This document shows, piece by piece, positions 1 to 7,726 of a stretch of 10,699 bases of DNA. The stretch lies in the NCBI GenBank assembly GCA_044227705.1, contig JBGAWE010000161.1:1-10699 (forward strand), written 5' to 3'. Both the position numbers and the translations under genes were made by a program. Position 1 is the stretch's first letter, and each line of letters opens with the position of its first letter. Below the pieces are notes generated by a model, which did not search any database, had not been told where the DNA came from, and worked only from the letters and a program-made list of their open reading frames with translations. This DNA is from JANOQP01 sp044227705 (lineage in GTDB: Bacteria > Bacteroidota > Bacteroidia > Chitinophagales > Saprospiraceae).

Positions 1-18
1 TCGGCCGTCCCCCGTTTT

Positions 19-26
19 TACTTTCG
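19..26 (+). promoter_or_regulatory. possible -7 promoter element before polA
   Basis: The octamer TACTTTCG matches 7 of 8 positions of the Bacteroidota -7 consensus TAnnTTTG. It ends 23 bases before the polA ATG, which would give a short leader of roughly 15-20 bases. The matching -33 TTG would fall outside the window, so it cannot be checked. A single short match is weak evidence. Confidence 0.2.
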
Positions 27-49
27 CCCACCAAAATTTTTGAGAAACA

Positions 50-2905
50 ATGGCGGACAAAAAGCTTTTCCTCCTCGACGGCCACGCCCTCGTCTACCGC
101 GCCCACTACTCGTTCATCACCAGGCCCCTCATCAACTCGAAGGGGTGGAACACGTCGGCTATCAGCGGCTTCGTCCGCACGCTGCTCGACCTGATGCAGA
201 ACCAGCGGCCCAGCCACATCGGTGTCTCGTTCGACACGCCGAAGGCCACCTTCCGACACCAGATGTTCGAGCCGTACAAGGCCCAGCGCGACGCGCAGCC
301 GGAGGACATCACCTTCGCCATCCCCTGGATAATCAGGATTTTGAACGCCATGCGCATCCCCATCGTCACCCTCGACGGCTGGGAGGCGGACGACGTCATC
401 GGAACCCTCGCCAAACAGGCCGAAAAGGTGGGCTACACCACCTTCATGGTCACGCCCGACAAGGATTACGGGCAGCTCGTCTCACCCAATATTTTTCAGT
501 ACAAACCCGGCAAATCCGGCGGCGACATCGAGATTTTGGGCGAAAAAGAGGTCTGCGAAAAATGGGGGATCAAGCGCGTCGAGCAGGTCATCGACGTGCT
601 CGGATTGCAGGGCGACTCGGTCGACAACATCCCCGGCATCCCCGGCATCGGCGAGAAGACGGCCGTCGCGCTCCTCGAAAAATTCGACTCGCTCGAAAAC
701 CTGCTGGCCAACACCGACCAGTTGAAAGGCAAGCAGCAGGAGTCGGTCATCAAGTTCGCCGAGCAGGGCCGCCTGTCGAAAGTCCTGGCGACCATCGACA
801 TCAACGCGCCCATCACCTTCGACGACCACAATTTCGAAATCGAGCCGTTCGACCGGGATACGCTCATCAATATTTTCAACGAGCTTGAATTCCGCACGAC
901 GGCCGAGCAGGTTTTGAAATTCGACACAAAAAGGTCGGGCGGCCTGACCACTGAACCGGCCCCGGCCGGCCAGCCAACCGTCCCGAAACCAGCTCCAAAA
1001 GCGGCGAGCGGCGCGGGAACACAAGGCTCCCTTTTCGCCGACGCGGGCCTCGAAGAACATTTCCCCGACTCGACGCCGGTCGCTTTCAAGACCCTGAAAG
1101 ATGTCGAGCACACCTACCTTCTCGTCGACAGCCCCGAAAAAAGGAAGGCGCTCATCGATACCCTGAAAGCCGCCCCGAGCATCTGCTGGGACACCGAGAC
1201 CACCCACATCGAGGCCACGCAGGCCGACCTCGTGGGCATGAGTTTTTCCATAAAACCGGGCGAGGCCTGGTACGTCCCGATTCCCGCCGAGCGGGCGGAG
1301 GCACAGAAAATCGTGGAGGAGTTCCGCCCGGTTTTAACGGACGAGAACAAGGAAATCATCGGGCAGAACATCAAGTACGACATGATGGTGCTCAAAAACT
1401 ACGGCCTCGAAGTTGGCGGCCGACTGTTCGACACCATGATTGCCCACTATCTTTTGGAGCCCGAGATGCGGCACGGGATGGACTTTTTGGCCAACGCCTA
1501 CCTCCAATACCGCCCGATTTCCATCACCGAACTGATTGGGAAAAAGGCCACCGGCCCGCAGGGGAACATGAGAGACGTGGCGGTCGACATCGTCGCCGAG
1601 TACGCGGCGGAGGACGCGGACATCACCCTCCAGCTCAAGCACCTTTTCGAGCCGAAACTGGCCGAGGCGAACATGGGGCACATCTTCCACGACATGGACC
1701 TGCCCCTCGTCCGCGTGCTGGCCGACCTCGAGACGGAGGGCGTGCGCATCGACTCCGATTTTTTGAAAAAATACTCCTCCGAGCTGGTCGAATTGATTGT
1801 CAAACTGGAGGAAAAAATCCTCGCCGAGGTCGGCTTCCAATTCAACATCTCGTCGCCCAAGCAGGTCGGAGAGGTGCTTTTCGACCGGCTGAAACTGCCT
1901 TACAAAGGGCCGAAGCTCAAGTCCGGCCAGTATTCGACGGACGAGGATGTGCTCTCTGAAATCGCAAAGGATTACCCCGTCGCAGCCGACATCCTCGCCC
2001 ACCGGGGCCTGTTGAAACTGCGCTCGACCTATGTCGATTCGCTGCCGAACATGGTCAACCCGCGCACGGGGCGCATCCACTCCAGTTTCCGGCAGACCGT
2101 CGCCTCGACCGGGCGGCTGGCGAGCGACAGCCCAAACCTGCAAAACATCCCGATTCGGACTCCCGAAGGCCGCCGGGTGCGCGAGGCTTTCATCCCCCGC
2201 GACGCCGACCATGTTTTGATAAGTGCCGACTACAGCCAAATAGAATTGAGGCTCATCGCCGAAATCGCCAATGAAACGGCCATGATTGAGGCCTTCCAAC
2301 AAAACCTCGACATCCACCGGGCGACGGCCGCCAAGGTCTACGGCGTCCCGCTCGACGAGGTGACGGCCGACCAGCGGCGCAACGCGAAGACCGTCAACTT
2401 TTCCATCATCTACGGCGCGGGCGCGACCAACTTGAGCAACCAGCTCGGCATCAAAAGGGCGGAGGCTAAGGAGCTTATCGACAACTACTTCCGCACCTAC
2501 CCCGGCCTCAAAAACTACATGGACTCGACCGTCGAGTTCGCCCGGAAGAACGGCTACGTCCAGACCCTCTCCGGCCGCCGCCGCAAGCTGCGCGACATCG
2601 ACAGCCGCAACCAGTTGGCCCGCTCCAACGCCGAACGCGTCGCCATCAACTCGCCCATCCAGGGGACGGCCGCCGACCTCATCAAACTGGCCATGATAAA
2701 CCTCCACCGGGCGATGCGCGAGCAGGGTTTTCAGTCAAAAATGATTCTGCAAGTCCACGACGAACTCGTTTTCGACGCGCTGCGCTCGGAGGTCGAGCGG
2801 CTCAAGCCACTGATTTTGCATGAAATGGCCACCGCGATGCCGGGGCTGAAAGTGCCGATTCTGGTGGAAATCGGCGTGGGCGAGAACTGGCTGGAGGCGC
2901 ACTGA
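50..2905 (+). CDS. polA: DNA polymerase I, full length with 5'-3' exonuclease, proofreading and polymerase domains
   Basis: Family A DNA polymerase (951 aa), cytoplasmic, which removes RNA primers, fills gaps and acts in repair. Residues 1-290 are the 5'-3' flap nuclease: LLDGHAL (D10), GWEADDVIGTL (110-120), PDKDYGQL (136-143) and GDSVDNIPGIPGIGEKTA (188-205) with the helix-hairpin-helix. Residues 291-340 are a Pro/Ala/Gly-rich linker. The 3'-5' exonuclease (345-545) keeps its acidic residues: D381 and E383 in WDTETT, D444 in GQNIKYD, and Y518/D522 in YAAED, so proofreading should be active. The polymerase (550-951) has motif A SADYSQIELR (D727), O-helix RRNAKTVNFSIIYG (R776, K780, F784, Y788) and motif C QVHDELVF (H903, D904, E905). 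The ATG follows an A/T-rich leader without a clear Shine-Dalgarno, usual for Bacteroidota. A weak promoter-like octamer lies just upstream. The gene converges on the RDD-protein gene with 17 bp between stops. Nothing looks broken. Confidence 0.98.
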   Translation: MADKKLFLLDGHALVYRAHYSFITRPLINSKGWNTSAISGFVRTLLDLMQNQRPSHIGVSFDTPKATFRHQMFEPYKAQRDAQPEDITFAIPWIIRILNAMRIPIVTLDGWEADDVIGTLAKQAEKVGYTTFMVTPDKDYGQLVSPNIFQYKPGKSGGDIEILGEKEVCEKWGIKRVEQVIDVLGLQGDSVDNIPGIPGIGEKTAVALLEKFDSLENLLANTDQLKGKQQESVIKFAEQGRLSKVLATIDINAPITFDDHNFEIEPFDRDTLINIFNELEFRTTAEQVLKFDTKRSGGLTTEPAPAGQPTVPKPAPKAASGAGTQGSLFADAGLEEHFPDSTPVAFKTLKDVEHTYLLVDSPEKRKALIDTLKAAPSICWDTETTHIEATQADLVGMSFSIKPGEAWYVPIPAERAEAQKIVEEFRPVLTDENKEIIGQNIKYDMMVLKNYGLEVGGRLFDTMIAHYLLEPEMRHGMDFLANAYLQYRPISITELIGKKATGPQGNMRDVAVDIVAEYAAEDADITLQLKHLFEPKLAEANMGHIFHDMDLPLVRVLADLETEGVRIDSDFLKKYSSELVELIVKLEEKILAEVGFQFNISSPKQVGEVLFDRLKLPYKGPKLKSGQYSTDEDVLSEIAKDYPVAADILAHRGLLKLRSTYVDSLPNMVNPRTGRIHSSFRQTVASTGRLASDSPNLQNIPIRTPEGRRVREAFIPRDADHVLISADYSQIELRLIAEIANETAMIEAFQQNLDIHRATAAKVYGVPLDEVTADQRRNAKTVNFSIIYGAGATNLSNQLGIKRAEAKELIDNYFRTYPGLKNYMDSTVEFARKNGYVQTLSGRRRKLRDIDSRNQLARSNAERVAINSPIQGTAADLIKLAMINLHRAMREQGFQSKMILQVHDELVFDALRSEVERLKPLILHEMATAMPGLKVPILVEIGVGENWLEAH

Positions 2906-2922
2906 TTTGGGGCATCAACTTA

Positions 2923-4359
2923 TCAGCGCAGCCCAACGACCGTCTCCGCCTCGCGATCGTAGCCGGTCTGTCCGCGCGGGTCGTGGTGCCAGTTTTTTAT
3001 ATCCCAATAAGATGGGTTGAACTTGAGCGAGGCCCGCCGCCGCGCCTGCCGCGTCGACATCCTCCGGCCCGACTCGGCGCGGGCGCGCAGGCCGAAGGCG
3101 AGCTTGCCGGGCGTGATGCCCTCTTTTTCCAATGCGACGTGGAAAAAATAGCCGAAGCCGAACAGCCCCGCCGCGAGGAAAAGGGCGATTAGGCCCGTGC
3201 CCGATTTCCCGTCGTCGGGCATTTCGAGCAAGACGACAAGCCACCACATCAGCCGCACCACACCCACCGAGCCGCCCAGCCAGACCAGCAAGTCGACCAG
3301 GCCGGCGGCGACGCGGCGGCCGTGAAGCGTGTAAGCCTCAACCGGTTTTTCGGCCGCGAAACCGGCGGCCGACTGGTTGGGCAGGGCGTGAAAAGCAACC
3401 TTGACGCGACGCTGAAAATCCGCCGGTTCCGATTCAACCAATTGATTTTCAATCACTTGACCATCCGCCGGAACGGTCGCACGGACGAGTTCGCGGGTCT
3501 TTTCGAGGGCTTGCCGGTGGAAGTCGTTGGGCGGCTCGGCGCGGGCGAACTTGACGAGGTCGATGGTCTGGAAAAGCTGTCGAAGCTCTCCCGTCATGCC
3601 CGATTCAAAACCCGGGACGGCTGCGAGACTCGTCAAGATTTCATCCGAGGTCTTTTTGAAAGCGGCGATGCCGAAGCGGCGAGAGAGGTAGCCGCGCAGA
3701 ATCACGGTCAGCTCGGTGTGGTACTGTTTCGCGCCGCCCGCCTGCCAGAGAGATTTTTTCTCCAAAACATCGAGCTGCTCGAACGCCCATTCCCAGGGCG
3801 TTTGCGGATTCGGAATTCGGGATTGGGCAGCGGGGCGGCGGTTTCGCCTCGATTTCCACCAAAAAAAGAGGCCGAAGGCCAGCAAAACGGCGGCGATGGC
3901 GAGGAACATGGGCCACCTGTCCGTCCAGTTCGGCGGCTCGCGGTGGATGGCTTTTATGTCGCGCAGCGAGACCGTGTCGGCCACATTTAGCGGGACGACG
4001 ACGAGGGTTTTTTCAGCCGTGTTTTCACAGCCCGCCGATTTGAAACAGACCCGCAAACGGGGGATGGTCAGTGTCCCCTCCTCAAAAACGGTGAACCGGA
4101 TGCTGCACGACCAACCGTCGCCCTGCCGCTTCCAGCCGGAGAAGGAGAGTAGGTTTTCGCGCCCGATGACCGAGTCGAGCGGCGCGATGTAGATGCTGTC
4201 GGGGGTGGCATTCTCCGCGCCAGAGATGTTGATTGTCAACGAGTTAGCGTCGCCAGGCCGCATCCGTTCGGCCTCCAAGATGGTGCGTACATGAACCGGC
4301 CCAGCCAACAGGGCAAGGCTCGTTTTCAACAAAAAAAGGACGGTGAGAGCTGGGCGCAC
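2923..4359 (-). CDS. membrane protein: BatD/DUF4381-like N-terminal part fused to C-terminal RDD domain
   Basis: Predicted inner-membrane protein of 478 aa; function unknown. Residues 1-20 form a signal peptide. Residues 21-148 look like a small extracytoplasmic beta-sandwich like the BatD/DUF4381 type (segments SIRFTVFEEGTLTIP and TLVVVPL). A transmembrane helix (150-168) is followed by a basic stop-transfer stretch KSRRNRR. A helical cytosolic part (188-295; WEWAFEQLDVLEKKSLW, HTELTVILRGYLSRRFG) resembles the post-membrane region of BatD/DUF4381 proteins. From 347 there is an RDD-type membrane domain: RRVAAGLVDLLVWLGG, a second hydrophobic helix at 388-409, GITPGKLAFGLRA (414-426) and a GYDREAETVV tail. 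No third helix is evident. The start is GTG: a stop lies two codons upstream in the same frame, and this start gives the signal peptide. It begins 3 bp after the Omp28-like gene's stop, so it is likely cotranscribed and coupled. No BatA/BatB VWA genes adjoin it. Residues 179-187 are encoded by a heptad-repeat segment. RDD assignment is fairly sure; the BatD-like assignment is from general shape. Confidence 0.75.
   Translation of the reverse strand: MRPALTVLFLLKTSLALLAGPVHVRTILEAERMRPGDANSLTINISGAENATPDSIYIAPLDSVIGRENLLSFSGWKRQGDGWSCSIRFTVFEEGTLTIPRLRVCFKSAGCENTAEKTLVVVPLNVADTVSLRDIKAIHREPPNWTDRWPMFLAIAAVLLAFGLFFWWKSRRNRRPAAQSRIPNPQTPWEWAFEQLDVLEKKSLWQAGGAKQYHTELTVILRGYLSRRFGIAAFKKTSDEILTSLAAVPGFESGMTGELRQLFQTIDLVKFARAEPPNDFHRQALEKTRELVRATVPADGQVIENQLVESEPADFQRRVKVAFHALPNQSAAGFAAEKPVEAYTLHGRRVAAGLVDLLVWLGGSVGVVRLMWWLVVLLEMPDDGKSGTGLIALFLAAGLFGFGYFFHVALEKEGITPGKLAFGLRARAESGRRMSTRQARRRASLKFNPSYWDIKNWHHDPRGQTGYDREAETVVGLR
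3804..3835. repeat. GGGATT-type heptad repeat segment inside the RDD-protein gene
   Basis: On the plus strand this 32-base segment reads as degenerate units spaced about seven bases apart: CGGATT, CGGAATT, CGGGATT, GGGCAGC, GGGG. It closely resembles the centre of the palindrome at 7727-7828. It is the antisense of codons for QSRIPNPQTP, a linker between the transmembrane helix and the cytosolic helical part, so the coding frame is kept. It is probably a copy of the same dispersed heptad repeat inserted at a tolerant linker; kinship is inferred from similarity alone. Confidence 0.5.
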
Positions 4360-4362
4360 GGC

Positions 4363-5184
4363 TTAAAAGAAAGGCACCTCCTCCGCTTGCAACACCTTCT
4401 TGTCGGGCGTGCCGCCGTGATGGACGAAGGCGACGATGTGGCAGTCCGCCTCCTTCCAAGTGGCTGGGACGGTGAACGAAAAATGCTTCACGACCGGCGA
4501 CCCGGCCGCGAGTGCCTCCATGATGACGCTGCCTTCGAACGGCGTGAGCATGTCGCGCAGGACGTGCTCGTGCTCGTAGTGCTCGATGTGCTCGGTGCCG
4601 TCGATCTGCCAATCGATGATGTGGTCCTCGGTGAGCATGATGGAGAGCCGGTGCTCGCCCGAAAGGTTCTTCGTGGGCAGTATGGTCACGTCGATTTCCA
4701 GTTGGCGGGTGGCCGCGTCGAACTTCGGGGCGATGTTGACGGCCATCCCCGGGTCGACTTGAAAATCGGCCTGGATGTTCCCAGCCCACTTGCTCTTCGG
4801 CGCCTGCAATCCGAAGCCCCCGGGGAAAGCCGTCCGGTCGACCACGGCCGACGGGTAGCCGATGGGCGTGCCGAGGAAGGTCTCGATGTTCGACCCCTCG
4901 TCGGTTCGGAAGTCGAACTTCGAATCGGTCAGCGGCTCGCTGAACTGCCCGGCGTGGATGCTGACGGCTATCAGGTTCTTGCCGTAAAGCCCTTTCAGGT
5001 TGGCAATCTCGGCCGAGCCTTGCGGGCAGTTGAGGCACTGGACGCCGGTGAACTCCTCTATCAAAACCTTTCTTGCGCTGGTCACGCCCTGCCCGAGCGG
5101 CGGGATTTCGATGCACTTTTCCTTGCAGCCGAGGGCGAGGAAGAGGACGGCGAGGAGCGCGGCGGCGGCGGTTGATTTTTTCAT
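4363..5184 (-). CDS. Omp28-related outer-membrane lipoprotein with CxxC motif
   Basis: Lipoprotein of 273 aa resembling the Omp28 family first named from Porphyromonas gingivalis. The N-terminus MKKS plus a hydrophobic stretch ends in the lipobox LALGC (C20), so signal peptidase II processing and lipid anchoring are expected. KVLIEEFTGVQCLNCPQG (39-56) is the family hallmark: a thioredoxin-like beginning with the CxxC pair C50/C53. Further family-like traits are the GTPIGYPSAVVDR strand-loop (cis-Pro-like TP/YP region) and, late in the protein, the HEHVLRDMLTP segment. The C-terminal half is probably a beta-sandwich. The biochemical role of Omp28 proteins is not settled; the CxxC suggests a fold relation to thiol-disulfide proteins, not proven redox activity. 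The start ATG sits behind an A/T-rich leader 21 bp after the stop of the DUF6029-like gene, and its own stop is 3 bp before the next gene, so all three are likely one transcript. Confidence 0.9.
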   Translation of the reverse strand: MKKSTAAAALLAVLFLALGCKEKCIEIPPLGQGVTSARKVLIEEFTGVQCLNCPQGSAEIANLKGLYGKNLIAVSIHAGQFSEPLTDSKFDFRTDEGSNIETFLGTPIGYPSAVVDRTAFPGGFGLQAPKSKWAGNIQADFQVDPGMAVNIAPKFDAATRQLEIDVTILPTKNLSGEHRLSIMLTEDHIIDWQIDGTEHIEHYEHEHVLRDMLTPFEGSVIMEALAAGSPVVKHFSFTVPATWKEADCHIVAFVHHGGTPDKKVLQAEEVPFF

Positions 5185-5205
5185 AAAAAATTGAACCTCA
5201 ATGAT

Positions 5206-6852
5206 TTAGAAACTGGAGTTGACCTTCAGCCTGACCCCGTTGAACGCCGGTTCGTACCGGCAGATGCCGCCCGAGCAGACGATGCCCTCGACCTGTTTCA
5301 CCCAGTCGAGGCTGAAGCGGTTCGGCCCGGTCGTGTAGACCGCACCCGCCGTCCAGAAGTGGAGGTTGTCGTACTGCGTCTTCTCGGCGGGCAGTGAGGA
5401 GGCGTTCGAGTGCTTGATTTTGTACATGTCGGACATCGAGAAAATCCAGTGCGGAGCCAGTCCGATTTCGACGAGCGCGAAAGCCCATGAGCCGAAATCG
5501 TCCTCCGTGTGCATGTACTGCCCCTCGACGCGCACCGAGCGTTTTGGCGTGAAACGGTAGAGGAACTCGGCATACGGCGTGATGGTGCGCACCGTGTCGG
5601 GCTTGCCCTCGAAGACCGTTTTGTTGTAAAACTGGAGTTGCGTCCCGCCGATGACCTGCCATTTCCGCTTGTGCTTGAACGTGACCTCCGAGAATATTTC
5701 GCGGTAGAGCGGCCCTCCATCGAGGTTGTCGATGACGGAGCCGTTGAGCATGAACTGCAGTTTTTTGTGCGGCGAATAGCGGATTTCGGCCCCGAAGGCC
5801 TGTTCGCCCAGTTCCTGCGTCGCCGGTTGGAAGCGAGCGGTGAGGCGGTAGGTGTTCTGGCGGGCGAGCGGCGGCAGGAAGTTGATGGCGCCGCGCGTGC
5901 CGGTGGCAAAGGGGCTGGTGCGGAATGAGAAGTTCTCCGTCCGCTTCCCTTCTACGGTGAGGCCCCAATGGCTGTTGCTCCACGAAAAATTGGTGTACAG
6001 GACCGAGCCGCGCCGCCTCACGAGCTTGCCCAAGGTGGTCGAGCCGTTCCAGTTGAGCTTCTCGGCGTTGGGGTCGTTCATCACGTCGCGCGATTTGAGG
6101 GCGGTCTCGATGTACCACGAGAAGTTCTTGACAGTCAATGTGTTATAAAAGGAACCGGCATAGGTGTTCGTGCAAAGCCCGATGCTGTCGCGGGGGGTGT
6201 AGGTGGTGATGGCGGCCACGATGTCGCTCACCGTCTGGTCGTCGAGCGTGCGGCCGACGATGCCCGCGCCGGGCGAGATGGAGATGCCCCGTGCCGAGTC
6301 GATTTGGATAAAACCATCGATGGCCGCGCCTTTCAAAATCACGCCGTAGGTGTCGAAGTTGAACTTCTGCTTGCCGGTGAAGGCGCGGATTTTCCAGTTC
6401 TCGTTCAGTTCGTAGCCGAGCCTCAGGCCGAGGAGGGCGTTGTCGATGTTGAGCGGCCGCGCCTCGTAGGCCCGGAAAATCGTCCCCGCCCCGATCTGGT
6501 CGTAGATGTAGCCGCCCGTGATGTCGAGCTTGTTGATTTTCTTGTGGAGCCACCAGCGGCCGATGCCCTGCGCGGTGTACGAGTCGGTCGGGTTGGGCAG
6601 GTTGGAGTTGTTGAAGATGTCGAAGCGGATGCCCGCGTCGTAGCCCTTGTAGGCGTAGTTGAGCGTCATCCAGCTCTCGGCGCCGAAGAGTTGGCGGTCG
6701 TACTGAGGCGTGTTGGCCGCCCCGATTTTCTCGTCCCTGACGAAGAAGTTGCCGTTCGCCTGCAGGTTGCCCGAGAGGCTGGGCGAGTTCTGCGCCGCCA
6801 GTTTTCCAAAAAGGCACAGGGCGAGAAACAGCGGCAAGTGGTTGATTTTCAT
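5206..6852 (-). CDS. DUF6029-like outer-membrane beta-barrel protein
   Basis: Predicted outer-membrane protein of 548 aa. The chosen ATG gives a clean signal peptide, MKINHLPLFLALCLFGKLAAQ, cleaved after AAQ. The frame stays open upstream to 6966, but that extension crosses a palindromic repeat, lacks a membrane-targeting start and is rejected. The mature protein begins SGNLQANGNFFVRDEKIG and continues with alternating aromatic/polar strands (WMTLNYAYKGYDAGIRFDIF, GRWWLHKKINKLDITGGYIYD, WHWIFS-like segments), as expected of a barrel. It ends in KVNSSF, with the terminal aromatic residue typical of barrel substrates of the Bam machinery. I recognise the pattern as DUF6029, a Bacteroidota family of unknown function that I recall occurring beside Omp28-like lipoproteins, as here (21 bp downstream). 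The role is unknown; an envelope complex with the Omp28 protein is inference. The gene lies 139 bp downstream of yebC, with a palindrome in between. Confidence 0.8.
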   Translation of the reverse strand: MKINHLPLFLALCLFGKLAAQNSPSLSGNLQANGNFFVRDEKIGAANTPQYDRQLFGAESWMTLNYAYKGYDAGIRFDIFNNSNLPNPTDSYTAQGIGRWWLHKKINKLDITGGYIYDQIGAGTIFRAYEARPLNIDNALLGLRLGYELNENWKIRAFTGKQKFNFDTYGVILKGAAIDGFIQIDSARGISISPGAGIVGRTLDDQTVSDIVAAITTYTPRDSIGLCTNTYAGSFYNTLTVKNFSWYIETALKSRDVMNDPNAEKLNWNGSTTLGKLVRRRGSVLYTNFSWSNSHWGLTVEGKRTENFSFRTSPFATGTRGAINFLPPLARQNTYRLTARFQPATQELGEQAFGAEIRYSPHKKLQFMLNGSVIDNLDGGPLYREIFSEVTFKHKRKWQVIGGTQLQFYNKTVFEGKPDTVRTITPYAEFLYRFTPKRSVRVEGQYMHTEDDFGSWAFALVEIGLAPHWIFSMSDMYKIKHSNASSLPAEKTQYDNLHFWTAGAVYTTGPNRFSLDWVKQVEGIVCSGGICRYEPAFNGVRLKVNSSF

Positions 6853-6908
6853 ACAGTTGGAAATGCGAATTGTGGTGAACCGTTTCCTCGCCGGTAAGGT
6901 AGAAATGA

Positions 6909-6985
6909 TTGACGATTGGGTTGATTTGCGATTCGCGGGAATGGCGGGTGGCTGGCCGTAAATCACAAATCAGCCCAATCGTCAA
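6909..6985. repeat. long imperfect inverted repeat between yebC and the DUF6029-like gene
   Basis: Arms of 25 bases (6909-6933 and 6961-6985) match at 23 positions when one is reverse-complemented; one mismatch becomes a G-U wobble in RNA. The arm starts TTGACGATTGGG. The loop is 27 bases (6934-6960) and GC-rich. It begins 6 bp after the yebC stop in the direction of transcription and ends 56 bp before the DUF6029-like start. It could be a leaky terminator, an mRNA stability hairpin or a palindromic repeat. No good T-run follows it on the minus strand (TCATTTCT), so a classic intrinsic terminator is not supported. Confidence 0.8.
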
Positions 6986-6991
6986 CCCACG

Positions 6992-7708
6992 TCACTCGCT
7001 CATGTCCATCGTCGTGTAGACGTTGAGCACGTCGTCGTCCTCCTCGAGGCGGTCGATGAGCTTGATGACGGCCTCGACCTCGTCGTCGCCGAGCTTGCGG
7101 GTCTCGTTCGGGACGAAGGCCAGCTCGACGGTCGTGACCTCCACTTTCAGCTCCTCCAGCCCTTTGGCCAGCTTGCCGTAGTCGGCGAAGGCGCAGGTGA
7201 AGACGGCTTCGTCCTCCTCGACGCGCAGCTCCTCGAGGCCGTGGTCGATAAGCTCGAGTTCGAGGCTTTCGAGGTCGAGGCCCGCCCTGTTGGCCCGGAA
7301 AATCCCCTTCCTGTCGAAGAGGAAGGCGACGGATCCGCTGTTGCCGAGCGCGCCGTCGCAGCGGTTGAAGTGGACGCGGATGTTGGCCACCGTGCGCGTC
7401 GTGTTGTCGGTCGCCGTCTCGACGAGGAAGGCGATGCCGTGCGGCCCTTTGCCCTCGTAGATGACCTCGGCGTAGTTCTCGCCCTCCTTCGAGGAGGCGC
7501 GCTTGATGGCTGCCTCGACGTTCGTTTTCGGCATGTTGGCGGCCTTCGCGTTGTTCATGGCGATGCGCAGGCGGCTGTTGCCCTCGGGGTTCGGCCCGCC
7601 TTCTTTGACGGCGATGGCGATTTCGCGCCCGATCTTCGTAAAGGCTTTGGCCATCGCGGACCAGCGTTTCATCTTGCGGCCCTTGCGGAATTCAAATGCT
7701 CTTCCCAT
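6992..7708 (-). CDS. yebC: YebC/PmpR (TACO1) family protein
   Basis: Full-length YebC-family protein of 238 aa, cytoplasmic. The N-terminal helical domain opens MGRAFEFRKGRKMKRWSAMAK, the usual Bacteroidota version, followed by AFTKIGREIAIAVKEGGPNPEGNSRLR and NMPKTNVEAAIKRAS. The middle and C-terminal domains include YEGKGPHGIAFLVETATDN, GALGNSGSVAFLFDRKG and VTTVELAFVPNE, ending in the acidic DRLEEDDDVLNVYTTMDMSE. The family is usually annotated as a DNA-binding transcriptional regulator; work on mitochondrial TACO1 and bacterial YebC proteins points instead to aiding ribosomes on difficult messages such as proline runs, so the regulator label should be read cautiously. The ATG is preceded by a short A/T-rich stretch and then the 102-bp palindrome. 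It is divergent from lpxB and is the first gene of the minus-strand run, although the 139-bp gap behind it may separate it from the envelope genes. Confidence 0.96.
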   Translation of the reverse strand: MGRAFEFRKGRKMKRWSAMAKAFTKIGREIAIAVKEGGPNPEGNSRLRIAMNNAKAANMPKTNVEAAIKRASSKEGENYAEVIYEGKGPHGIAFLVETATDNTTRTVANIRVHFNRCDGALGNSGSVAFLFDRKGIFRANRAGLDLESLELELIDHGLEELRVEEDEAVFTCAFADYGKLAKGLEELKVEVTTVELAFVPNETRKLGDDEVEAVIKLIDRLEEDDDVLNVYTTMDMSE

Positions 7709-7726
7709 TGCTTTTTAGAAATTTCA

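Noticed and set aside
40..888. A 282-codon plus-strand frame over the start of polA
   Set aside because: Arg/His/Pro-rich translation in a shifted frame of polA with no recognisable motif.
1334..2707. A 457-codon open frame on the minus strand inside polA, plus other long antisense frames (for example 482-1207)
   Set aside because: They lie opposite polA, whose motifs are complete. Their translations are low-complexity and biased to V, D, G, R, which is expected opposite GC-rich coding DNA.
4331..4337. Seven-base A run in the signal-peptide region of the RDD-protein gene as a phase-variation tract
   Set aside because: Too short to be convincing, and a similar run occurs by chance elsewhere in the same gene (near 3862).
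6853..6966. N-terminal extension of the DUF6029-like protein to 6966
   Set aside because: It crosses the 6909-6985 palindrome, and the internal ATG at 6852 gives a proper signal peptide.
6909..6985. Intrinsic terminator for yebC
   Set aside because: The stem is long but the loop is 27 bases and no clear T-run follows on the minus strand, so it is reported only as an inverted repeat.
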